Assembly: GCF_914484835.1 (NCBI RefSeq)
Contig: NZ_CAJZAR010000041.1
Span: forward strand, 182-64,181
Length of the DNA stretch: 64,000 nt
Source of the DNA: Paraburkholderia tropica
GTDB taxonomy: Bacteria > Pseudomonadota > Gammaproteobacteria > Burkholderiales > Burkholderiaceae
Reading direction: 5' to 3'
Of this stretch, positions 53,909 to 62,426 are shown one piece after another; within the stretch, counting starts at the first letter, position 1, and every line of letters starts with the position of its first letter. Below the pieces are notes generated by a model. The model did no database searches and was not told the DNA's origin. It was given only the letters and a program-made list of their open reading frames with translations. The position numbers and the translations under genes are program-made.

Positions 53909-54490
53909 ATGTCCACGCAGCATGCCGATAACGACCGCGCGTTCAACCGATCGATGCTCGTGAAGCTCGTCGTGGTCGCGCTGTTGATGTTCGGTTTCGG
54001 CTTCGCGCTGGTGCCGATGTATCGCGCGATCTGCCAGATCACCGGCATCAACAATCTCGTGCAGCGCGACGCCACCGAACGCGAGGCGCGCAACACGCAG
54101 GTCGACATGACGCGCACGGTGTCGATCGAGCTCGACGCGAATGCGCGCGGGCTGCTCGGCTTCCGTCCCGAGCAGCGCAGCATCGACGTGCATCCGGGCG
54201 AGGTCATGACCGTGATGTACGACATTTCGAACAACGAAGGACGCACGATCGACGCGCAGGCGATTCCGAGCTACGCGCCGAAGCAGGCGACCGAGTATTT
54301 CCGCAAGATCGAGTGCTTCTGCTTCACGCAGCAGACCTTGAAGGCGAACGAAACGAAGCGCATGCCGGTGGTGTTCGTGATCGACCCGAAGCTGCCTAAG
54401 GATGTGAAGACGATCACGCTGTCGTACACGTTCTTCGAGCTGAACAAGCCGGCGGTGCCGGCTGCGCCGAAGCAGGCGGCGGGCGCGTGA
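53909..54490 (+). CDS. ctaG: Cytochrome c oxidase assembly protein CtaG (Cox11)
   Basis: A 193-residue Cox11-type copper chaperone that loads CuB into subunit I. One membrane helix (about 15-35) anchors an immunoglobulin-like periplasmic domain. The copper-binding pair is in KIECFCFTQQ. The end of the domain has FVIDPKLPKDVKTITLSYTFFE. It lies 39 bases after the small assembly gene and 43 bases before the DUF2970 gene. Confidence 0.96.
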   Translation: MSTQHADNDRAFNRSMLVKLVVVALLMFGFGFALVPMYRAICQITGINNLVQRDATEREARNTQVDMTRTVSIELDANARGLLGFRPEQRSIDVHPGEVMTVMYDISNNEGRTIDAQAIPSYAPKQATEYFRKIECFCFTQQTLKANETKRMPVVFVIDPKLPKDVKTITLSYTFFELNKPAVPAAPKQAAGA

Positions 54491-54533
54491 GCCCGGCGCG
54501 ACGATCACTCAGCACGGATGCGGTGAAGCGCCC

Positions 54534-54755
54534 ATGAACGGACACGGCACGAACGGCGAAGGCAGCGCGAAGAAGGGCGGTTTCATGCAGCTCGTGAAGG
54601 CGGTCGCGTGGTCGTTCCTCGGCGTGCGCAAGCGCGCGGATCTCGAAGCCGATGCCGCGCAACTGCACCCGGCGGCGCTGATCGCGGCGGGCATCATCGG
54701 CGCGGTGCTGTTCATCGTCGTGCTGTTGCTGATCGTGCACGCGGTGGTGGGTTGA
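54534..54755 (+). CDS. DUF2970 domain-containing protein
   Basis: A 73-residue protein with one C-terminal membrane span (about 45-70). The core LVKAVAWSFLGVRKRADLE is typical of DUF2970. These genes commonly lie between cox11 and the subunit III gene in Betaproteobacteria; function is unknown but an oxidase-biogenesis role is plausible from context. Confidence 0.85.
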   Translation: MNGHGTNGEGSAKKGGFMQLVKAVAWSFLGVRKRADLEADAAQLHPAALIAAGIIGAVLFIVVLLLIVHAVVG

Positions 54756-54885
54756 AGCCGCGCGACGTATGCGGGACAGCGGTCGAAAAGGTGCGCGAGA
54801 GAGCAGACAACGCAGCAAACAAGAAGCACAACGAGAGACATACAGCCGGCTGCGGCCGGAGCAACTGGAAATTGGAGAATCAGGC

Positions 54886-55743
54886 ATGAGCGGCCAAAAC
54901 GATAGCCCGTACTACTTCATTCCGCACCCGTCGCGGCATCCGATCAGCGCGGCCGTCGGCCTTCTGGTCATGCTCGCCTCGCTCGCGTCGTGGATCAACG
55001 GCGATTCGTGGGCGCCGATCGGCGTCGTGATCGGATTGCTGTGGGTGCTGTTCACGCTCTATCACTGGTTCGGCGACGCCATCGCCGAGTCGGAGGGCGG
55101 CATGTACGGCAAGCGCGTCGACGTGTCGTACCGATGGAGCATGAGCTGGTTCATCTTCTCCGAGGTGATGTTCTTCGGCGCATTCTTCGGCGCGCTGTTC
55201 TACGCGCGCCAGATCGCGCTGCACCAGCTCGGCAGCCTCGACTACAAGCTGATCTGGCCGGACTTCGCGGCGGTGTGGCCGAACAACGGTCCGGCGGCGC
55301 TCGTCTCGCACTTCCGCTCGATGACGCCCTGGCCGGTGCCGACCATCAACACCGCGCTGCTGCTCTCGTCGGGCGCGACGCTCACGGTCTCGCACCACGC
55401 GCTGCGCGAGAATCATCGCACCAAGGCGATCGCGTGGCTCGCGGCCACGATCGTGCTGGGGCTGTGCTTCCTGTTCCTGCAGGCGTTCGAGTACATCCAC
55501 GCTTACGGCGAACTGAACCTCACGCTCGCCTCGGGCATCTATGGTTCGACGTTCTTCCTGCTGACGGGCTTCCACGGCTTCCACGTCTTCCTCGGCGGAA
55601 CGATGCTGACCGTGGTGCTGATCCGCATGATTCGCGGTCACTTCACGGCTGAGCATCACTTCGCGTTCGAAGGCGCGGCGTGGTACTGGCACTTCGTGGA
55701 CGTGGTGTGGCTGGGTCTCTACGTCGTCGTGTACTGGCTCTGA
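54886..55743 (+). CDS. ctaE: Cytochrome c oxidase subunit III
   Basis: A 285-residue subunit with seven membrane spans. The family features WFIFSEVMFFGAFFGALFY, LLLSSGATLTVSHHAL and TGFHGFHVFLGGTML, and the C-terminal AWYWHFVDVVWLGLYVVVYW, are all present (quoted in short pieces). ATG at 54886 gives the expected N-terminus YYFIPHPSRHP; the upstream in-frame ATG at 54769 adds a charged unrelated stretch. A terminator follows at 55791-55826. Confidence 0.97.
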   Translation: MSGQNDSPYYFIPHPSRHPISAAVGLLVMLASLASWINGDSWAPIGVVIGLLWVLFTLYHWFGDAIAESEGGMYGKRVDVSYRWSMSWFIFSEVMFFGAFFGALFYARQIALHQLGSLDYKLIWPDFAAVWPNNGPAALVSHFRSMTPWPVPTINTALLLSSGATLTVSHHALRENHRTKAIAWLAATIVLGLCFLFLQAFEYIHAYGELNLTLASGIYGSTFFLLTGFHGFHVFLGGTMLTVVLIRMIRGHFTAEHHFAFEGAAWYWHFVDVVWLGLYVVVYWL

Positions 55744-55790
55744 CACACGCCGCGCGGGACGCGACGCTTCGCGGCGAAACAACACGATTC

Positions 55791-55826
55791 AGACGCCGCT
55801 CCGACTTCGTCGGCGCGGCGTTTTTG
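55791..55826 (+). terminator. Rho-independent terminator after ctaE
   Basis: ACGCCGC and inner CCGAC, short TTC loop, GTCGG and GCGGCGT, then a T-run (TTTTTG). It ends the structural oxidase transcript. Confidence 0.82.
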
Positions 55827-55882
55827 TCTTCGAAGTCCTGAATTTGATGAGCTGACGATCGAGTGTGAAACTCGCGCGCGGC

Positions 55883-56113
55883 TCAGCGGCCGTACGGAAT
55901 GCCGGTGGACTGAATCCAGCCCATCCAGTGTGCGAAGAGGATGAAGAGAAACAGCGAGATCGAGAGGCCGACGCGGGTGGCGAGCGACCAGACCATGCGC
56001 TTGGTGCGGCCCCGGTCGTGCATCATGAAGTAGAGCGCCGAGATCATGCTGGCGATGATCAGCGCGAACGCAACAGGGACCAGGATGTGCATGAAGTTCA
56101 CGGAAGTTGGCAT
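55883..56113 (-). CDS. Twin transmembrane protein (DUF2909)
   Basis: A 76-residue protein made of two membrane helices (about 8-28 and 46-66) joined by a basic loop (MHDRGRTKRM). This matches the DUF2909/twin transmembrane family found next to SURF1 in oxidase loci. It is the only gene in the oxidase region that reads leftward. Function unknown; it faces SURF1 with 93 bases between starts. Confidence 0.85.
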   Translation of the reverse strand: MPTSVNFMHILVPVAFALIIASMISALYFMMHDRGRTKRMVWSLATRVGLSISLFLFILFAHWMGWIQSTGIPYGR

Positions 56114-56206
56114 GACTGAGAACGCCCGTCTCATTATGGCACCGCGTATTGCCGGGTGGGGTTCGATCGCGGCGATCACCGGTATTTCACGCATCGGACG
56201 TGCCCG

Positions 56207-56953
56207 ATGAAAATCCGCTTCGTGCCCGCGCTGCTCATCCTGATCGTGATGGCCGTGACGATCCGGCTCGGCTTCTGGCAGCGCGACCGTGCGCATCAGA
56301 AGGAGGCGCTCCAGGCGCAGATCACGCAATACGAAAACGCGAGCCCGCAAACCGTGGGCGCGGCGCCGCTCGCGCTCAAGGACGTCCAGTTTCACCGGAT
56401 GCGCGCGACCGGCACGTTTTTGCCCGAGCGCGTGGTGTATCTCGACAATCGTCCCTATAACGACCAGCCAGGCTTTTACGTCGTGATGCCGCTTAAACTC
56501 GAAGGCGGCGGCGTGGTGCTCGTGAATCGCGGCTGGCTGCCGCGCAGCATCGAGAACCGCGAGACGATCGCGCCCTATGACACGCCCGCGGGCACGGTCA
56601 CGGTGGAAGGCATCGCGCGCGCGGACGCCTCGCGCGCGTACGAACTGGGTGCCGGCGGCTCTGCAGCGCATCAGAAGATACGGCAGAATCTCGGCGTCGC
56701 TTCCTACGCGGCGGAAACCGGATTGCCGCTGCAACCCTTCGTGATCCAGCAGACCGCCTTCGTGCCGCCCCTCAAGGACGGCCTCGTGCGCGACTGGCCG
56801 GCGCCCGCCACCGACGTCGAACGCAACTACGGTTACATGCTCCAGTGGTGGGGCATGGCGGCCGCGGCGCTCGGATTCGGGCTGTACGCGGCGCGCCGGG
56901 CTGCGACAAAAGAGCGCACGCAAGGCCCGATGCAGAGCACGAAGGACGCCTGA
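56207..56953 (+). CDS. SURF1-family oxidase assembly protein
   Basis: A 248-residue protein with helices at both ends (about 3-20 and 222-240) and a periplasmic loop, the normal SURF1 topology. FVPALLILIVMAVTIRLGFWQ, DNRPYNDQPGFYVVMPL and VLVNRGWLPR are family features (given in pieces), as is NYGYMLQWWGMA near the end. SURF1 assists heme a insertion into subunit I. The start at 56207 places Met just before the first helix. Confidence 0.93.
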   Translation: MKIRFVPALLILIVMAVTIRLGFWQRDRAHQKEALQAQITQYENASPQTVGAAPLALKDVQFHRMRATGTFLPERVVYLDNRPYNDQPGFYVVMPLKLEGGGVVLVNRGWLPRSIENRETIAPYDTPAGTVTVEGIARADASRAYELGAGGSAAHQKIRQNLGVASYAAETGLPLQPFVIQQTAFVPPLKDGLVRDWPAPATDVERNYGYMLQWWGMAAAALGFGLYAARRAATKERTQGPMQSTKDA

Positions 56954-57061
56954 GCATCCCGGGCGCGACCGCATCGCGCCCCGTGAAGCCGGTCTTGGGA
57001 AAGCGCGCTGCCGCACGTCAGCGCAGGACAAACTGGAAGCGACAACAACGAGGTTCAAGCC

Positions 57062-57715
57062 GTGTCGACGCACACACCCGATACATCGCAGCTCGCGCGC
57101 CAAGGCGCGCGCGGCGGCAACGCTCAGCAGAAAGGTTCGTGGCAACGCGGACGCTGGATGCTGCTGTTCATCGCGCTCATCTGCGGCGCGCCCATCGCCA
57201 TTTCGTATTTCACGTACTACGTGATCAAGCCGAAGGGCGGCAGCACGAGCTACGGCACGCTGATCGAACCGCAGCGCACGATTCCGTCCGCGCTGATGGT
57301 GACTGGCGACGACGGCCGCGAAGTGCCGCTCGCCTCGCTGCGCGGCCGCTGGCTGATGCTCACGGTGGACGGCGGCGCGTGTAACGACGCCTGCGCGCAG
57401 AAGCTCTATTTCATGCGCCAGGTGCGCGCGACCCAGGGCGCGGAGCGCGAGCGCATCGTCACGGTGTTTCTGCGCACCGACGACGCGAACGTGCCCGACA
57501 AGGTCAAGCAGGCCTACGCGGATACGCGCATGGTGCGCGCCGATCCGGTCGCGGTGGCCGCGTGGCTGCCCGCCACCGACACCACGAAGGACACCGACCA
57601 CATCTATCTGATCGATCCGAACGGCAATCTGATGATGCGATTCCCGGCCCAGCCGGATCCGTCAAAGATCAAACAAGACGTCACTAAGCTCCTCAAGTGG
57701 TCCCGCATCGGTTAA
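57062..57715 (+). CDS. SCO1/SenC-like membrane-anchored thioredoxin-fold protein
   Basis: A 217-residue protein with one membrane helix (about 33-53) and a periplasmic thioredoxin-like domain. A CNDAC motif replaces the CxxxC copper site of SCO proteins, and a downstream His (THIYLIDPNGNLMMRF region, as DHIYLID) may serve as the third ligand. It probably handles copper or thiols for oxidase assembly. It starts with GTG at 57062 and is co-directional with SURF1 and ctaA. Genes like it often sit here in Burkholderiales and are commonly labelled hypothetical. Confidence 0.75.
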   Translation: MSTHTPDTSQLARQGARGGNAQQKGSWQRGRWMLLFIALICGAPIAISYFTYYVIKPKGGSTSYGTLIEPQRTIPSALMVTGDDGREVPLASLRGRWLMLTVDGGACNDACAQKLYFMRQVRATQGAERERIVTVFLRTDDANVPDKVKQAYADTRMVRADPVAVAAWLPATDTTKDTDHIYLIDPNGNLMMRFPAQPDPSKIKQDVTKLLKWSRIG

Positions 57716-57755
57716 GGTGCGCAGCGCGAGTCTGACAGAGAAGAGTAAGAGAAAG

Positions 57756-58865
57756 ATGTTTATCCTGGAGCTGGGCCTGATCGGCCTGTGCATCGCGTTG
57801 CTGCCGCTCTCGTGGGTCTGGGTGAAGGCCGACGACAACAAGTTTCGCAAGCTCGTGTGGCTCACGACGTTCATGACGCTCGACCTCGTCATGTTCGGCG
57901 GTTTCACGCGCCTCACCGATTCGGGCCTCGGCTGCCCCGACTGGCCCGGCTGCTACGGCACCTCGTCGCCGTTCATCGCGCACGCGCAGATCGCGGCGGC
58001 GCATCTGGCGATGCCCACCGGTCCCGTCAGCATGTCGAAGGCGTGGATCGAGATGATTCACCGTTACTTCGCGATGGCGATCGGCGTGCTGATCATCGCG
58101 CAGACGGCGATCGCCTGGCGCGCGCGCATCAAGCGCATGCCGCTGCATGTCTCGCCGTGGTGGCCCACGGCGCTGCTCGGGCTGATCGTCGTGCAGGGCG
58201 TGTTCGGCGCCTGGACCGTGACGATGAAGCTGCAGCCGATCATCGTCACCACGCATTTGATGCTGGGCCTCACGCTGCTCGGCGCGCTCGCGTGGCTCGC
58301 CGCACGCATGACGCCGCTGCCCGCTTACGAGCCCGATGCCGCGCGCTGGCGCGCCGCCGCGCTGATCGGCCTCGCGCTGCTGATCGCGCAGATCGCGCTG
58401 GGCGGCTGGGTCAGCACGAACTACGCGGTGCTCGCCTGCACCGACTTCCCGACCTGCAACGGCGCGTGGATTCCGCCGATGGATTTCCATCACGGCTTCC
58501 ACCTCTGGCGCGCGCTCGGCATGGACGGCAACGGCGACGTCATCACCCAGGACGCGCTGGTGGCGATCCACTGGACGCATCGCACGTTCGCGTTCGTGGT
58601 GATCGCGTATCTGGTAGGGTTCGCCTTGAAAATGCGGCGCTATGCCTCGTTGCGCCGCCCCGCTAACTGGGTTCTGATCGTGGTCGCGATCCAGTTTCTG
58701 ACAGGACTTTCTAACATCGTCCTGCAATGGCCTCTGCCTGTCGCGGTGGCCCACAACGGTGGCGCGGCGATCCTGCTGCTTTTGCTCGTCGTGCTAAACT
58801 TTCGAATTGCTTGTAGCCGCCCCGGCCGCGCCGTTCTCCTTGCGCGCGACACCGCTGCGGTGTGA
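57756..58865 (+). CDS. ctaA: Heme A synthase (COX15/CtaA)
   Basis: A 369-residue membrane enzyme that oxidises the C8 methyl of heme O to make heme A. It has about eight spans and the conserved heme-ligand His residues in MIHRYFAMAIG and IHWTHRTFAF, with the disulfide-forming loop around CPDWPGCYG. The start at 57756 is chosen over GTG 57717 because the first helix (MFILELGLIGLCIALLPL) begins there. ctaB follows after nine bases. Confidence 0.95.
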   Translation: MFILELGLIGLCIALLPLSWVWVKADDNKFRKLVWLTTFMTLDLVMFGGFTRLTDSGLGCPDWPGCYGTSSPFIAHAQIAAAHLAMPTGPVSMSKAWIEMIHRYFAMAIGVLIIAQTAIAWRARIKRMPLHVSPWWPTALLGLIVVQGVFGAWTVTMKLQPIIVTTHLMLGLTLLGALAWLAARMTPLPAYEPDAARWRAAALIGLALLIAQIALGGWVSTNYAVLACTDFPTCNGAWIPPMDFHHGFHLWRALGMDGNGDVITQDALVAIHWTHRTFAFVVIAYLVGFALKMRRYASLRRPANWVLIVVAIQFLTGLSNIVLQWPLPVAVAHNGGAAILLLLLVVLNFRIACSRPGRAVLLARDTAAV

Positions 58866-58874
58866 TCCCGCCCT

Positions 58875-59780
58875 ATGGAAAGTACAACCCTCCCCCAGTC
58901 GCCCGGCAGCCGCGTATCGCAGTATCTCGCCCTCACCAAGCCGCGCGTGACCCAATTGGCCGTGTTCTGCGCGGTCATCGGCATGTTCCTCGCTGTGCCG
59001 GGCATGGTGCCCTGGAAGCAGTTGATCGGCGGTACCGTCGGCATCTGGCTGACGGCCGGCGCAGCCTTCGCGATTAACTGTCTCGTCGAACAAAAAGTGG
59101 ACGCGCGCATGCGCCGCACGTCGTGGCGTCCGTCGGCGCGCGGCGAGATCACGAGCCGCCAGATCCTGCTGTTCTCGGCCGTGATCGGCGGCTTGGGCAT
59201 GTGGGTGCTCTACACCTTCACGAATCCGCTCACGATGTGGCTGACGGTCGCGACCTTCATCGGTTACGCGATCATCTACACGCTGCTGCTCAAGCCGGCC
59301 ACGCCGCAGAACATCGTGATCGGCGGCGCCTCGGGCGCCATGCCGCCCGCGCTGGGCTGGGCGGCGGTCACCGGCCACGTGCCCGGCGACGCCTGGATTC
59401 TCGTGCTGATCATCTTCGTCTGGACGCCGCCGCACTTCTGGGCGCTCGCGCTGTATCGCCGCAAGGACTACGAGAACGCCGGCCTGCCGATGCTGCCGAA
59501 CACGCACGGCGAGAAGTACACGCGCCTGCACATCCTGCTGTACTCGGTGATCCTGTTCGCGGTCACGTTGATGCCCTATATCTCGGGCATGAGCGGCCTG
59601 CTGTATCTGGTGTCGGGCGTGCTGCTCGGCGCGATCTTCCTGGCCTACGCCTGGCGCATCTATGTCGAGTACTCGGACGACCTCGCGCGCGCGATGTTCC
59701 GTTACTCGATCATCTATCTCTCGCTGCTGTTCGTCGCGCTGCTCGTCGATCATTACGTGCACGCACTCATCGGGGCGTAA
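58875..59780 (+). CDS. ctaB: Protoheme IX farnesyltransferase (heme O synthase)
   Basis: A 301-residue UbiA-family prenyltransferase that adds farnesyl to heme B, giving heme O for CtaA. The acidic substrate motif is in [15 protein letters not shown]; the [15 protein letters not shown] segment is typical of CtaB. About nine membrane spans. It is tightly linked to ctaA and followed after four bases by a SCO gene. Confidence 0.97.
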   Translation: MESTTLPQSPGSRVSQYLALTKPRVTQLAVFCAVIGMFLAVPGMVPWKQLIGGTVGIWLTAGAAFAINCLVEQKVDARMRRTSWRPSARGEITSRQILLFSAVIGGLGMWVLYTFTNPLTMWLTVATFIGYAIIYTLLLKPATPQNIVIGGASGAMPPALGWAAVTGHVPGDAWILVLIIFVWTPPHFWALALYRRKDYENAGLPMLPNTHGEKYTRLHILLYSVILFAVTLMPYISGMSGLLYLVSGVLLGAIFLAYAWRIYVEYSDDLARAMFRYSIIYLSLLFVALLVDHYVHALIGA

Positions 59781-59784
59781 CGCG

Positions 59785-60423
59785 ATGGTTCGCACTTCGC
59801 TTGCGCGCCTCGCGCGCGCCACGGTCGTCGCGTTCGCGGCGACCGCTCTCGTGGGCGGCACGCTCGCGCTCGAAGGATGCGGCCAGCAGCCGCCATCGTT
59901 CTCGAATCTCGACATCACGGGCAACACGCAGTTCGGCAAGGACTTCTCGCTGCCCGATTCGCACGGCAAGACGCGCACGCTCGCCGACTTCAAGGGCAAG
60001 GCGGTCGTGCTGTTCTTCGGCTACACGCATTGCCCGGACGTCTGCCCGACCACGATGGCCGAGCTGTCGCAGGCGCTCCAGCAACTGGGGCCCGACGCCG
60101 CGAAGCGCGTGCAGGTGATTTTCGTGAGCGTCGATCCGCAACGCGACACGCCCGAGATCCTGAGCCAGTACGTCACCGCCTTCGATCCGACCTTCATTGC
60201 GCTGCGCCCGGCCAACGACGAGCAGCTCAAGCAGATCACGAAGGACTTCCGCGTCTACTACGCGAAGGTGCCGGGCACCTCGCCCGACAACTACACGATG
60301 GACCACACGGCGGCGAGCTATGTGTTCGACACCACGGGCAAGCTGCGCCTCTTCGCGCGCGACGGCCAGGGCGTCACGCCGTGGCTCCACGACCTGAAGA
60401 TCCTGCTCGATATCAATAGCTGA
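59785..60423 (+). CDS. SCO-family copper chaperone (lipoprotein)
   Basis: A 212-residue lipoprotein: the signal peptide ends in LALEGC (Cys at about 32), tethering the mature domain to a membrane. The SCO1/SenC fold has the copper cysteines in HCPDVCPTTMAEL and the third ligand in DHTAASYVF. SCO proteins deliver copper to the CuA centre of subunit II or reduce it. Start at 59785 follows the ctaB stop by four bases. Confidence 0.94.
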   Translation: MVRTSLARLARATVVAFAATALVGGTLALEGCGQQPPSFSNLDITGNTQFGKDFSLPDSHGKTRTLADFKGKAVVLFFGYTHCPDVCPTTMAELSQALQQLGPDAAKRVQVIFVSVDPQRDTPEILSQYVTAFDPTFIALRPANDEQLKQITKDFRVYYAKVPGTSPDNYTMDHTAASYVFDTTGKLRLFARDGQGVTPWLHDLKILLDINS

Positions 60424-60666
60424 GCACGTCTTTGCCGATGCCGGACACGGCGCGCGGTTGCACCGACTGGCGCCACCGGCATACCCGTATGCGATTTCTT
60501 TATTTCGCGGGGCGGCCATCATATGGGATCATTTATGACTGCGCGGACGCGCGGCGCATGACGCCGCCGCGATCGGCGCCGTGACAGCCGCGACCACGCG
60601 GCGAGACACGCGATAAATCACGCGTCACATACGCACCAAGTACGGAACAAGCGGGAATCACTCTCC

Positions 60667-61479
60667 ATGCAGCGCAGAAATCTGATTAAAGCTCTCCTCG
60701 CCGGCCTCGCCGCCACCACGCTCGCAGCCAGCTTCGGCGCACACGCAGACGACCAGGTCATCAAGGTCGGCACCGTGTCGGGTCCGGACGCGCAAGTCTG
60801 GGCCGTGGTCCAGAAGGTCGCGAAGCGCGAAGGCCTGAACGTCAAGGTCATCGAGTTCAACGACTACGTGCAGCCGAACGCGGCGCTTGATTCGGGCGAC
60901 CTCGACGCCAACAGCTTCCAGACCGGCCCGTACCTCGACAGCCAGATCAAGCAGCGCGGCTACAAGCTCGTGAACGCCGGCCTGACGTACATCTCGCCGA
61001 TCGGCGTGTACTCGAAGAAGCTGAAGTCGCTGAACGACCTGCCGCAAGGCGCGAAGGTCGCCGTGCCGAACGATCCGTCGAACGAAAACCGCGCGCTGCT
61101 CCTGCTGCAAAGCAAGGGCCTGATCAAGCTGCGCGCCGGCGCGGGCGTGAACGGCAATAACGCCACGCCGCTCGACGTCGCGTCGAACCCGAAGAAGGTG
61201 AAGCTCGTCGAACTCGACGCCGCGCAACTGCCGCGCGCGCTCGGCGACGTCGACGCCGCCGTGATCAACACGAACTACGCGCTCGCCGCCGGCCTCCAGC
61301 CGACCAAGGACGCGATCGCGATCGAAGACATCCACAGCCCGTACGCCAACCTGATCGCCGTGCGCGCGCAGGACAAGGACAAGCCGTGGGTGAAGAAGCT
61401 GGTCGCCGCTTACCAGTCGGAAGACGTGCGCCAGTTCATCAAGAACGAATTCAAGGGCTCGATGGTCCCGTCGTTCTAA
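60667..61479 (+). CDS. metQ: MetQ/NlpA-family methionine-binding protein
   Basis: A 270-residue periplasmic substrate-binding protein. The signal peptide ends in ASFGAHA (residue 27) and has no lipobox, unlike the lipidated E. coli MetQ. EFNDYVQPNAALDSGDLDANSFQ and AVPNDPSNENRALLLLQ are family hallmarks (quoted in pieces). The transporter partners metN and metI are not in the window, so it stands alone here. A strong terminator follows at 61499-61527. Confidence 0.9.
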   Translation: MQRRNLIKALLAGLAATTLAASFGAHADDQVIKVGTVSGPDAQVWAVVQKVAKREGLNVKVIEFNDYVQPNAALDSGDLDANSFQTGPYLDSQIKQRGYKLVNAGLTYISPIGVYSKKLKSLNDLPQGAKVAVPNDPSNENRALLLLQSKGLIKLRAGAGVNGNNATPLDVASNPKKVKLVELDAAQLPRALGDVDAAVINTNYALAAGLQPTKDAIAIEDIHSPYANLIAVRAQDKDKPWVKKLVAAYQSEDVRQFIKNEFKGSMVPSF

Positions 61480-61498
61480 GCTTCACTGCCGCAAACGA

Positions 61499-61527
61499 AA
61501 AAGCCGCTTCGAAAGAAGCGGCTTTTT
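61499..61527 (+). terminator. Rho-independent terminator of metQ
   Basis: AAAAGCCGCTTC (61499-61510), GAAA tetraloop, GAAGCGGCTTTT (61515-61526), then more T. Can act on both strands between converging genes. Confidence 0.9.
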
Positions 61528-61579
61528 TTATTTGGCGCGGCGCAAGCGTCGCCAGCGGGCCCGAAGGCCAACTCAATCG

Positions 61580-62017
61580 CTAGCTCAGTAACTGCTGCAC
61601 CACCCGCATCGCGTCGACGAGCCGCGCCTGCTCGTCCGTGGTGAGCCTGGCCAGCACGCTCTCGATATTGCCGACGGCCGCCGCCGCGAGCGCGGCATAG
61701 GCCGCCTGGCCAGCGTGGGTCAGACGCAGCAGCGTCTGACGCGCGTCGGCTTTCGAGGGCTCGCGCGCGAGCAGGTCGCGCTGCTCGAATCCCGTCAGGA
61801 TGCGGCTCAGATAGCCGGAATCGAGCGTGAGATTGCGCGCGAGCGCGGCAGCGGTGTCGGCACCGCCGCTCGCCAGTTCGCGCAGGATGCGCATTTCGGT
61901 CAGGGAGTAGGGCATGGGCGGCAGGCCGCCGACGTGTCTGCCCAGGAACTTTCTGTAGAAGCGATTGAACTGCAGGACGGCTTCTGCATGCCGTCTCGTG
62001 TCGGAATCGTTTGACAA
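61580..62017 (-). CDS. MarR-family transcriptional regulator
   Basis: A 145-residue winged-helix regulator of the MarR family, seen in SLTEMRILRELASGG, the recognition-helix region LTLDSGYLSRILTGFEQR and the wing SKADARQTLLRLT. The only in-frame start near the expected N-terminus is the TTG at 62017, with an AAGAAGG sequence almost touching it; a start further in would lose helix 1. It converges on metQ and diverges from the amino-sugar genes; its target cannot be assigned. Confidence 0.85.
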   Translation of the reverse strand: MSNDSDTRRHAEAVLQFNRFYRKFLGRHVGGLPPMPYSLTEMRILRELASGGADTAAALARNLTLDSGYLSRILTGFEQRDLLAREPSKADARQTLLRLTHAGQAAYAALAAAAVGNIESVLARLTTDEQARLVDAMRVVQQLLS

Positions 62018-62042
62018 CCTTCTTACCCCGTCGTCATTCGTT

Positions 62043-62120
62043 GATATTGGTCAGATGCCACTATATGGGATGTCGACGCCAGGCGATATTGTTCTTTCTC
62101 CGCGCGTGGGGATATTGGTC
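62043..62120 (+). repeat. Direct 10-bp repeat GATATTGGTC, candidate operator
   Basis: Exact copies at 62043-62052 and 62111-62120. The TGGT core recurs at 62318-62321 inside the promoter spacer. GntR/HutC-family amino-sugar regulators bind TGGT-containing palindromes, so an operator role is possible but not shown. Confidence 0.4.
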
Positions 62121-62312
62121 CTACTGCGGTATCACGGTGGTGTGCTCAGAAACGTCAATTTCCGGCGTTGTGGTCCTGTGCCTGGAGCCCGAAAGTGGGC
62201 TCTCCAGGGAAAATACCGAGGCCGTTTATACCCCGCTCCGAGCCTTATGTGTTCGTGTAAATCATTGATTCTGCATGATATTTTTCTGGATGTGGAAAGA
62301 GCGTCGCACGCG

Positions 62313-62340
62313 TTGACTGGTATTATTGTGGTTATATAAT
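62313..62340 (+). promoter_or_regulatory. Sigma-70 promoter of the GntR-nagA operon
   Basis: TTGACT (62313-62318), 16-base spacer, TATAAT (62335-62340). It is the best -35/-10 pair in the window and would give a leader of about 80 bases before the GntR start. Confidence 0.8.
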
Positions 62341-62426
62341 GGGCTCGCTTTCGAACCGGACCGCCGAGCACCGATGCCGAGCCGTCCGGGCGCCCCCACG
62401 ATTTATCCCCCGCTGGCCGGAGTTCC

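Larger units (their letters stand above)
62018..62426. other. Intergenic region before the GntR gene, AT-rich, with repeated GATATTGGTC
   Basis: 409 bases between divergently oriented regulators. Its base composition is markedly more AT-rich than the flanks between about 62018 and 62340. It holds two copies of GATATTGGTC (62043-62052 and 62111-62120) and a strong promoter (62313-62340). Small open frames here have no coding character. Confidence 0.55.

Noticed and set aside
61965..62339. 124-codon open frame on the plus strand in the AT-rich block
   Set aside because: It overlaps the MarR start, has no ribosome site and no recognisable domain, and the segment looks regulatory.
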